In this document: positions 57,768-64,000 of the stretch, one piece after another | Layout of the letters: each line of letters opens with the position of its first letter | How positions within the stretch are numbered: position 1 is the first letter of the stretch | Origin: Clostridiales bacterium UBA6114 | GTDB taxonomy: Bacteria; Bacillota; Clostridia; Oscillospirales; Butyricicoccaceae | NCBI GenBank assembly: GCA_002423435.1 | Contig: DIWE01000036.1 | Location: forward strand, 201,684-265,683 | Direction of reading: 5' to 3' | DNA length: 64,000 nt | Made by a program: the position numbers and the translations under genes | The notes under the pieces: model-generated | The model's database searches: none | Seen by the model: only the letters and a program-made list of their open reading frames with translations | What the model was told of the DNA's origin: nothing

Positions 57768-58826
57768 TTATTCCATCTTGTTTTTGTCGGAGTCGTCGAT
57801 AAAAAGCTCGGACAAAAGCCTGTTTAAGCCGGAGGAAAAATACCTAAGCCGCGCCTCGATTTTCGCGTAATCCATGCGCGTCGGCCCGATAATCCCGATC
57901 ACGCCCTGGACCCCTTCGCCAAGCTTGTAAGTCGTGTAGACGACGCTCGCCGTTTTGAGCGGCTCGGCCCTGTTTTCCGGCCCGATCGTGATGCTGACCG
58001 TCTCGGGTTCGTCCGGCATTTTGAGATTTGTCATATTGCGGCGGTCGGAAATAAAATCCAACAGGCGCTGGGCCTTTTCGACGTCGTGGTACTCGGGGTA
58101 GATCAAAAGCCGTGAAGCGCCGCCCAAGTAAACATTCCGACCCTTCTGCGAATCGGCGATCTCGTTTAAGAAGACCGCGATCTCGCCGATAAGCGCGGAC
58201 AAGCCCTGCGGCGCCGGGATAAGGGCGCTGAGCTGTTCCTTTGTGATCTGGGAAAGCGCGACACCCGAAAAATTGTGGTTTAACGACTGATTTAAGGAGG
58301 AAACGTCTTCTTCCGCGACGGGAGACTGCAGGCGTATAAGCTTGTTGTGCACAATTCCGGCGTTCGTGACCAGGACGATGACGAAGGAATAGGCGTCCAC
58401 GGGTACGACGTCGAGCCGCCGTACAAACGACGTTTTCGCCGTCGGGGACAGAGCGACCGCCGTGTGGTTCGTAAGCTCCGAAATCAGCCGGCCGGCCTCC
58501 GAAATCAGCCGGTCGAGCTCCTGCATGCGCAGATTGAGCGCCTGCTTTACGTCGTAGATCTCCTGCATGGAAAGCCGGTACTGGGTCATCAGCTCGTTTA
58601 CGTACAGCCTGTAGCCGAGAGGCGAGGGGATCCGCCCGCTTGAGGTGTGCTGCTTTTCCAGATAGCCCATTTCCTCAAGCTCCGCCATCTCGTTGCGGAT
58701 CGTCGCGGACGAGAGGTTCAAGTCGGGCTTAAGCGCGATCGATTTTGAGCCGACCGGCTCAGCGGAGGCGATATAGTCTTCAATGATCGCCTTCAGTATT
58801 CTTTTTTTCCGATCACTGAGCTCCAT
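57768..58826 (-). CDS. hrcA: Heat-inducible transcription repressor
   Basis: A 352-aa repressor of chaperone genes. The winged-helix N-terminus is RKKRILKAIIEDYIASAEPVGSKSIALKPDLNLSSATIRNEMAELEEMGYLEKQHTSSGRIPSPLGYRLYV, the standard HrcA opening. GAF-like and dimerisation parts follow, ending near LLSELFIDD. Usually hrcA leads a grpE-dnaK-dnaJ operon; here no chaperone gene is adjacent and no CIRCE element (TTAGCACTC-N9-GAGTGCTAA) is visible upstream. A -10 TATAAT is at plus 58868-58873. Confidence 0.95.
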   Translation of the reverse strand: MELSDRKKRILKAIIEDYIASAEPVGSKSIALKPDLNLSSATIRNEMAELEEMGYLEKQHTSSGRIPSPLGYRLYVNELMTQYRLSMQEIYDVKQALNLRMQELDRLISEAGRLISELTNHTAVALSPTAKTSFVRRLDVVPVDAYSFVIVLVTNAGIVHNKLIRLQSPVAEEDVSSLNQSLNHNFSGVALSQITKEQLSALIPAPQGLSALIGEIAVFLNEIADSQKGRNVYLGGASRLLIYPEYHDVEKAQRLLDFISDRRNMTNLKMPDEPETVSITIGPENRAEPLKTASVVYTTYKLGEGVQGVIGIIGPTRMDYAKIEARLRYFSSGLNRLLSELFIDDSDKNKME

Positions 58827-59038
58827 ATCGCATACCTTTCCTTTTTATATGAGTATTATTATTTAATATTATAACACAAAAACGCAAACAATGCACCGTC
58901 CGCTTTATTCTCCCGCGGGTTTTGAGGTGCTTCTTTCGCCACGCCCCGCGGCGGGGCTTGCCATATGCGGCGGGCGGTATTAAACTATATTTAAGTTTTG
59001 CGCCGCAATATATTATATGCTTTTTTTGGAGGAACAAT

Positions 59039-59539
59039 ATGAAAAACGACGCGCAGACGGTTTTTGACGTGCTGGACGGATTAGGAATCAAATATGAGTC
59101 GGTGTCGCACGACCCCGCCTTGTCGATGGACGACTGCAAAGCGCCGGCGTTAAAACTCCAGGCGCCCTTTTGCAAAAATCTATTTCTGCAAAACAGGCAG
59201 GGCACGGAATATTTCCTGCTTCTGATCCGCGAGGACAAGCGTTTTCGCACAGCCGACGTCTCCAAAAAAATCGGCCGTGCCCGATTAAGCTTCGGAAACA
59301 ATGAGAAGCTTTATGAGCTTTTGGGGCTTTTGCCCGGCGCTATCAGCCCGATGGGGCTGATCCATGACAAAGCGCTTGAGGTCGTTTTGCTTTTGGACCG
59401 CGACCTGCTTTCCGAAAAGAGGCTCTGCTTCCACCCGTGCGTAAACACGCGGAGCCTTTCGATGAGCGTTTCGGATTTTATGGAAAAATTTTTGCCCTTT
59501 ACCGGGCATAGTCCGGAGCTGATCGATATTCCCGGGTAA
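59039..59539 (+). CDS. YbaK/ProX-domain prolyl-tRNA editing protein
   Basis: A 166-aa free-standing editing domain of the YbaK/ProRS INS family (PrdX-like). Pattern: TVFDVLDGLGIKYESVSHDPALSMDDC, KNLFLQNRQGTEYFLLLIREDKRFRTADVSKKIGRARLSFGNNEKLYELLGLLPGAISPMGLIHD, with the conserved Lys and GxxxP elements. It hydrolyses tRNA-Pro wrongly charged with alanine or cysteine. ATG 59039 follows TTGGAGGAACAAT. The upstream frame from 58922 covers non-coding sequence. Confidence 0.88.
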   Translation: MKNDAQTVFDVLDGLGIKYESVSHDPALSMDDCKAPALKLQAPFCKNLFLQNRQGTEYFLLLIREDKRFRTADVSKKIGRARLSFGNNEKLYELLGLLPGAISPMGLIHDKALEVVLLLDRDLLSEKRLCFHPCVNTRSLSMSVSDFMEKFLPFTGHSPELIDIPG

Positions 59540-59572
59540 ATCCCCTGTTTCCATATTGTAACTATTTTTCGG

Positions 59573-59627
59573 TTGACATGGGTGCGGGAAAAAGGTATAT
59601 TCTTACTGTACTAACTGAACTAGTACA
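59573..59627 (+). promoter_or_regulatory. Promoter and operator of the YtrA-ABC operon
   Basis: TTGACA (59573-59578), 17-nt spacer and TATATT (59596-59601) form a strong promoter. Just downstream TGTACTA (59607-59613) and TAGTACA (59621-59627) make a 7-bp inverted repeat with a 7-nt centre. Its position at the start site suits autorepression by the GntR-type product. Confidence 0.7.
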
Positions 59628-59660
59628 CTTGCTACGATGTTCGGGAAAGGAGGATATGGT

Positions 59661-60047
59661 TTGATCAGTATCGATTACAGGGACCGGCGGCCTCTTTACG
59701 AGCAGATTATAGCGCGCATCGAGGATCTGATATCGGGAGGAGTCCTTAAGTCCGACGAGCAGCTGCCGTCTGTCAGGCAGCTTGCGCTGGAGCTTTCGAT
59801 CAACCCCAACACGATCCAGAGGGCCTATATGGAGCTCGAAAAAAAGAATATTATTTACAGCGTCAAGGGAAAGGGGAATTTTGTCTCCTCGAATTCCGAC
59901 GCGATCAGAGAGGAAAAATTAGACGGCCTTATTTCGGATATCCGGAATCTCGCAATCAGGGCTGTTTCTCTGGGCGTTGCCTGCGAGCGGCTTATTCGGG
60001 AATTTGAACAGAGCTATCAAAAGGCAAAGGAGGGGCATGCAGTATGA
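59661..60047 (+). CDS. GntR-family regulator, YtrA subfamily
   Basis: A 128-aa repressor with a GntR winged helix (RPLYEQIIARIEDLISGGVLKSDEQLPSVRQLALELSINPNTIQRAYMELEKKNIIYSVKGKGNFV) and a short helical C-terminal tail, the YtrA type that controls adjacent ABC transporter genes. TTG 59661 lies 7 nt after AAAGGAGG. It overlaps the ATPase gene by 4 nt. In Bacillus the YtrA regulon answers to cell-wall antibiotics; the signal here is unknown. Confidence 0.9.
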   Translation: MISIDYRDRRPLYEQIIARIEDLISGGVLKSDEQLPSVRQLALELSINPNTIQRAYMELEKKNIIYSVKGKGNFVSSNSDAIREEKLDGLISDIRNLAIRAVSLGVACERLIREFEQSYQKAKEGHAV

Positions 60048-60943
60048 TTGAGACCATCGACATCACAAAGCAGTTTGACAATATCCGCGCGGTCGACCGT
60101 GTGACGGCGACGATCCGGGACGGATCGGTCTTCGGGCTGATCGGTTCCAACGGCGCCGGAAAATCCACCTTTCTGCGCATGGTCGCCGGCATCTTAAAGC
60201 CCGACGGCGGGAAGATCACGGTTGACGGCGAGGAGATCTTTGAGAATACGGACAGGAAGCGCCGCATTTTCTACATTTCCGACGAGCAGTATTTCTTCCC
60301 AAATTCCACACCCAAAGCGATGCGCGACTATTATGCCAAGGTGTACGGATCGTTTGACAAAAATCGGTTCGACACCCTGATGAAAAATTTCGGGCTGGAC
60401 TTAAACCGGAAGATCAACACCTTTTCCAAGGGGATGAAAAAGCAGGTCTCCGTCATCTGCGCGATTTCCGCCAAGACCGAATACATCTTCTGCGACGAGA
60501 CGTTCGACGGGCTCGACCCCGTGATGCGCCAGGCGGTCAAAAGCCTGTTCGCGGCCGACATGCAGGACCGCGGGCTGACTCCTGTCATCGCGTCGCACAA
60601 CCTGCGCGAGCTTGAGGATATCTGCGACCATGTCGGCCTTTTGCACCGCGGCGGGATTTTGCTTTCAAAGGATCTCGACGATATGAAGCTCGGCATCCAT
60701 AAAATCCAGTGCGTGTTCAATGAGCAGAAGACGAAGGAGGATTTTTCCGCGTTTTCGGTGCTGTCGTTTGAGAAAAGGAGCTCTTTGTACACCCTTACGG
60801 TAAAAGGCACCCGGGAAGAGATCGAGGGCAGGATCGCTTCGATGAATCCCGTGTTTTCGGAGCTTTTGCCGCTGTCCCTTGAGGAAATCTTTATCAGCGA
60901 AACGGAGGTGTGCGGCTATGATGTTCAAAAACTCCTATTTTGA
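60044..60943 (+). CDS. ABC transporter ATP-binding protein
   Basis: A 299-aa ATPase subunit. Walker A is GSNGAGKST, the Q-loop region has FYISDEQYFFP, the signature is atypical (TFSKGMKKQVSVICAI, with SKGMKK as in YtrB/BcrA-type subunits) and Walker B is YIFCDETFDGLDPVMR. The C-terminal part resembles drug/bacitracin exporter subunits. The gene overlaps the regulator by 4 nt and the permease by 26 nt. Confidence 0.92.
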   Translation: MIETIDITKQFDNIRAVDRVTATIRDGSVFGLIGSNGAGKSTFLRMVAGILKPDGGKITVDGEEIFENTDRKRRIFYISDEQYFFPNSTPKAMRDYYAKVYGSFDKNRFDTLMKNFGLDLNRKINTFSKGMKKQVSVICAISAKTEYIFCDETFDGLDPVMRQAVKSLFAADMQDRGLTPVIASHNLRELEDICDHVGLLHRGGILLSKDLDDMKLGIHKIQCVFNEQKTKEDFSAFSVLSFEKRSSLYTLTVKGTREEIEGRIASMNPVFSELLPLSLEEIFISETEVCGYDVQKLLF

Positions 60944-63119
60944 CGGAGCGCTCCTTAAGGATAAGCTGAAAAAGAGCGCGTGGATCCTGACCCTTTATTC
61001 CGTCACGATGTTTTTCGGCATCCCCGTCGCAAACGCGATACAGGCCCAGCAGCTTCAGTCGCGGCTTTTGCGCATGAGCTTTACGGGCGGCGAAAAAGAG
61101 GCGTATATAACGGAGAGTATCAACAGCCTGCTGTCGCTTAACAACAAACTCATTTCCTTCCTGGTCGTGTGCTTTGCGGTGATCGCGGCGCTTTCGGCCT
61201 TTTATTACGTAAATTCAAAGAAGCAGACCGACTTTTACCACTCGCTTCCGTTAAGGCGTGAAAAGCTGTTTTCGGTTTCCTACCTGTCCGGCGTTTTGTA
61301 CTTTGTGCTGCCGTACCTCGGCAACACCATCATATCGCTGGCACTTATCGCGGGTTCGGGCTTTGCCGGATACCTTTCCTTCGGAAGCGTCGCCATGAGC
61401 GTTCTTGTCAATCTGCTCTACTATTTTGCCATTTACTCCATCTGCGTCTTTTCATGCATCCTGTGCGGCAATGTGATCGTCGCGATGCTCGGCTGCGGCG
61501 TCTTCCTCGGATATTTCCCCGCTCTTATCGGCGTATGGCTTACGCATTTTGATCAATACTACGAGACGTTTTACATCGGGTATTACAATATCATGAGAAT
61601 TCTGCGAAACGCCTCGCCGGTTTTCGATCTGTTTTCCTTAAACGGCAGCGCGGACATTTCCGCTTTGCGCGTATTCGCCTATCTGGGCCTTATCGCAGCT
61701 ATCGTCGCGCTCTCCGTGTTTTTGTACAAAAAGCGCCCGTCGGAGGCCGCGGGACGCGCCATGGCGTTTCGCCTGTCGAAGCCGATTATCAAGTATCCGC
61801 TCGTCTTCCTGTTCGCGCTTTGCGGAGGCTTGTTCTTCTATTCGGCCGGAGGAAACGATATGGGGTGGATGATCTTCGGATACTTTTCCGGCATTATTCT
61901 GACCCATATGATCGTCGAGGTCATTTACCATTTCGATATCAAAGGGATGTTCCGGCAGTTAAAGCCGCTTGGCTTTTTTACAGTCTTGTTCGCGGCGATG
62001 GTGCTGGTAATGGCGTTTGACGTGACGGGCTATGATACGAAGCTGCCGTCTTCTGGATCGGTCAAGGCGGTGTCCTTAAACATCGACCGGATGAACGATA
62101 TCTACTCGGCGATGGGGCTTTCCAGAGGCTATGATTATAATGACCGGGAAAAGCAAATCCTCAGCAGCTTTACGCTGAGCGACGAAAACAATATCGAGGC
62201 CGCGCTGTCCCTCGCCTCGCTCGGCGTCGACGCGGTTTTGAATTCGGACAACAGGGAGAATTATTTGAACAATGTGCGCACCTCGCGCGTCGGGATTGTG
62301 TTCGAGCTCGACGGAGGGCGCGAGATGAGGCGTCAGTATACGCTGATCGACGCCGAAAAGGCGGAGCAGTATCTGATGCAGATTTACGATACGGACGAGT
62401 ATAAGGATAAGCTTTACGGCTCCTTAAGAACGGAAACGTTTGACGCTACGAATCTCGAAATCGTAAACTCGTATTTCCGTTCGACCAATTCGGTCGTCTC
62501 CGTCATCTCGGCACCCGAAAAGGTGGCGGCGCTTGCAAAGGCCGCGGGAGAGGATCTCTTCGAGCTTAAGTCGGAACAGCTTAGGGACATGGCGCCCGAG
62601 CTCTTATTCGAGTTTTCCTGGCGCGAGGAGGACGCCGGCACCGGTAAAGCGATTACCAAGAAAACAATCACCATCCCGGTCTACGGCAACGCAAAACGCA
62701 CGGTTGCCCTGCTCGGCGAATACGGTATCTCGATCCCCAGCAAAATCCAAGCGTCGCAGGTCGACAGTATCACGGTCAGCGTCTACGACTCAAAAACGTA
62801 TTACGCGTCGGTGAACGCGCAGAAATGGGGCGAATATACCGACTACGCCACCGCCGCGATCGAGCGCGGGGTCGAGCTTGTGTTTGACGACAAGGCGGAC
62901 ATCGCGAGCATTCTGCCCTACCTGATCCCGCAGGAGTCGACGAGATACAATCCGTTTCTGGAGACGGACGACACATGCCATGTCGTCATCCGCTCCGGGA
63001 GCTTCATGAACGGCTACAACGAGGATGTCGTCTTTGCAAAGGATAAGATGCCGTCGTTTGTAGCGCAGAGGATCTCGGAGAAGCTCGCGGAGCTTGCGGC
63101 GGAATCGTCCGGGAAATAA
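60918..63119 (+). CDS. ABC transporter permease with large extracytoplasmic domain
   Basis: A 733-aa membrane protein. About eleven hydrophobic segments occupy residues ~15-375, including a first helix (KSAWILTLYSVTMFFGIPVANAI) and YVNSKKQTDFYHSLPLRREKLFSVSYLSG, a pattern of large permeases in clostridial GntR-ABC operons. The rest (~375-733) is hydrophilic and lies outside, with no family I can name. ATG 60918 is preceded by GGAGGTG. With the ATPase it may remove or sense cell-wall-active compounds; function inferred from context only. Confidence 0.82.
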   Translation: MMFKNSYFDGALLKDKLKKSAWILTLYSVTMFFGIPVANAIQAQQLQSRLLRMSFTGGEKEAYITESINSLLSLNNKLISFLVVCFAVIAALSAFYYVNSKKQTDFYHSLPLRREKLFSVSYLSGVLYFVLPYLGNTIISLALIAGSGFAGYLSFGSVAMSVLVNLLYYFAIYSICVFSCILCGNVIVAMLGCGVFLGYFPALIGVWLTHFDQYYETFYIGYYNIMRILRNASPVFDLFSLNGSADISALRVFAYLGLIAAIVALSVFLYKKRPSEAAGRAMAFRLSKPIIKYPLVFLFALCGGLFFYSAGGNDMGWMIFGYFSGIILTHMIVEVIYHFDIKGMFRQLKPLGFFTVLFAAMVLVMAFDVTGYDTKLPSSGSVKAVSLNIDRMNDIYSAMGLSRGYDYNDREKQILSSFTLSDENNIEAALSLASLGVDAVLNSDNRENYLNNVRTSRVGIVFELDGGREMRRQYTLIDAEKAEQYLMQIYDTDEYKDKLYGSLRTETFDATNLEIVNSYFRSTNSVVSVISAPEKVAALAKAAGEDLFELKSEQLRDMAPELLFEFSWREEDAGTGKAITKKTITIPVYGNAKRTVALLGEYGISIPSKIQASQVDSITVSVYDSKTYYASVNAQKWGEYTDYATAAIERGVELVFDDKADIASILPYLIPQESTRYNPFLETDDTCHVVIRSGSFMNGYNEDVVFAKDKMPSFVAQRISEKLAELAAESSGK

Positions 63120-63145
63120 GAATTTATATCGATACATTGACACGG

Positions 63146-63172
63146 AAAACCGGCCGCAAGGCCGGTTTTTTT
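63146..63172 (+). terminator. Intrinsic terminator of the YtrA-ABC operon
   Basis: AAAACCGGCC / GGCCGGTTTT with a GCAA tetraloop and seven T in total, 27 nt after the permease stop. Confidence 0.92.
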
Positions 63173-63294
63173 ATCATAAAAGCCGCTTTCAGGGGAAAAA
63201 CTGCAAAAGAGATAGACTTTTAGACCGGGGAGAGGTATACTGTTTACAAACCGGGAAATGTTGGCAGAGGCCAGAAAAAGCAGGGGGAAGAGAC

Positions 63295-64000
63295 TTGAAA
63301 ATCCGATGGGACAAAGACAGAAATTCCGCTACGATCTCTTATTGTATCGTCGTGTTCTGGGGAGTCCTGCTTTATTTTCTGTTTGATCGCGCGCCGCAGG
63401 TTTTAAATAAGATCTCCTGGTTTTTCTCTTTGATGACCCCTTTTTTGGTTGGATTTGTCCTGGCGTATTTCCTAAATCCGATGGTCGGCCGTCTGGAAAA
63501 CCAAATGCTTCGGTTTTTTGACGTGGGAAGGCCGCGGCCGAAGCTCAGGCGGGCGATTTCCATCGGCATCTGCCTTGTCCTGACCGTTTTTATCTTCGTG
63601 TTTTTGCTGTTTATGTTTATCCCGCAGCTGATATCGAGCTTCGTTCAGCTTTTCAACAATTTTCCGGCGTATACCGAACAATTGATTGCTTTCCTGAAAG
63701 AGCAGCTCAACAAATACCATATCGATCCCGATTATGTGCAGTCGATCGCGCTGACCTCGGACAGGATTGTCAGCTGGATTACAAACGCGGTGTCAAATGT
63801 CCTCCCGGCGGTATTCAGCTATTCGGCGAAGGCCGCGTCCGTGGTCGGGAATCTGATCATCGGGATGATTGTCAGCATTTACTTTTTGTATGGCAAGGAG
63901 CATTTTCTCGCCCAGACGAAGAAACTCATTTATGCGCTGTTTCCCACGAAAAATGCCGACCGCATCATCGAGGTCACCCAACTGGTTCATCGCACGTTTA
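63295..64000 (+). CDS. AI-2E family transporter, N-terminal part
   Basis: The first 235 residues of an AI-2E (PerM-like) permease that continues beyond the window. It reads LKIRWDKDRNSATISYCIVVFWGVLLYFLFD, then WFFSLMTPFLVGFVLAYFLNPMVGRLEN, a membrane-periphery segment and FNNFPAYTEQLIAFLKEQLNKY, and AASVVGNLIIGMIVSIYFLYGKEHFL. The family carries diverse small solutes or ions. The start is TTG 63295 behind GGGGGAAG; no ATG fits. The frame is open to the end of the window. Confidence 0.85.
   Translation, partial: MKIRWDKDRNSATISYCIVVFWGVLLYFLFDRAPQVLNKISWFFSLMTPFLVGFVLAYFLNPMVGRLENQMLRFFDVGRPRPKLRRAISIGICLVLTVFIFVFLLFMFIPQLISSFVQLFNNFPAYTEQLIAFLKEQLNKYHIDPDYVQSIALTSDRIVSWITNAVSNVLPAVFSYSAKAASVVGNLIIGMIVSIYFLYGKEHFLAQTKKLIYALFPTKNADRIIEVTQLVHRTF

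Noticed and set aside
58827..58930. CIRCE element upstream of hrcA
   Set aside because: Looked for TTAGCACTC-N9-GAGTGCTAA; only an AT-rich promoter region is present.
1..64000. tRNA, rRNA or CRISPR loci
   Set aside because: No T-loop-like GGTTCGAATCC context with acceptor pairing, no rRNA blocks and no regularly spaced repeats were seen on reading; a tRNAscan or CRISPR tool was not run.

Overview
This window looks like chromosomal DNA of a spore-forming clostridium (Firmicutes; my guess is the Oscillospiraceae/Ruminococcaceae side). The grounds are an intact sigma-K gene, HrcA, a Gram-positive style recA promoter with a LexA-like box, a small protein resembling clostridial spore-surface proteins, strong AGGAGG ribosome binding sites and frequent TTG/GTG starts. 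I see no rRNA, tRNA or CRISPR array. Family names come from reading the translated proteins; no database search was run.

1-10.7 kb is a sugar-acid utilisation cassette. It holds the end of one TRAP permease, two adjacent enolase-superfamily dehydratase paralogues, a LacI regulator with its own operators, a complete DctP-DctQ-DctM TRAP transporter, an L-fucose isomerase homologue, a ribulose-phosphate 3-epimerase homologue and a KduI/IolB-type isomerase.

10.77-21.06 kb is, I propose, a genomic island inserted at the 3' end of sigK. A 27-nt stretch of the sigK 3' end (21036-21062) recurs in the same orientation at 10772-10798 with three differences, directly beside the decayed C-terminus of a serine recombinase. 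The cargo is a TetR regulator with a palindromic operator, a SAM methyltransferase, a MATE exporter, an alpha/beta hydrolase, two AraC regulators and a heterodimeric ABC transporter pair. A shared inverted repeat (TTAG-N6-CTAA) lies in front of the methyltransferase-MATE operon and the AraC-ABC operon, and again around the feoA-feoB promoter outside the island, which suggests one metal (probably iron) regulon.

21-46 kb is mostly housekeeping on the minus strand: sigK, feoAB with a small Cys-rich partner, an M18 aminopeptidase, a fused TsaC/Sua5-CoaE protein, a ZIP transporter, a small MITE-like element, prfA, an ECF S-component, an ABC-F protein, a cyclophilin, a BMP lipoprotein, a class A PBP, cysS, pgsA, rimO, recX, recA, prmC and a DUF1385 protein. 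An unusual cluster of seven perfect stem-loops lies at 32958-33195.

46-49 kb carries a two-component system and an upstream lipoprotein with calcium-binding-like repeats. The response regulator and the lipoprotein genes each follow a near-identical ~140-nt leader that can fold to hide the Shine-Dalgarno sequence.

49-64 kb holds an acyl-ACP thioesterase, guaB, an Mrp-type ATPase, a C_GCAxxG_C_C protein, asd-lysC, a corrinoid adenosyltransferase, an aspartate-type aminotransferase, aroE, hrcA, a YbaK/ProX-type editing protein, a GntR(YtrA)-ABC-permease operon and the start of an AI-2E family permease that runs off the end.
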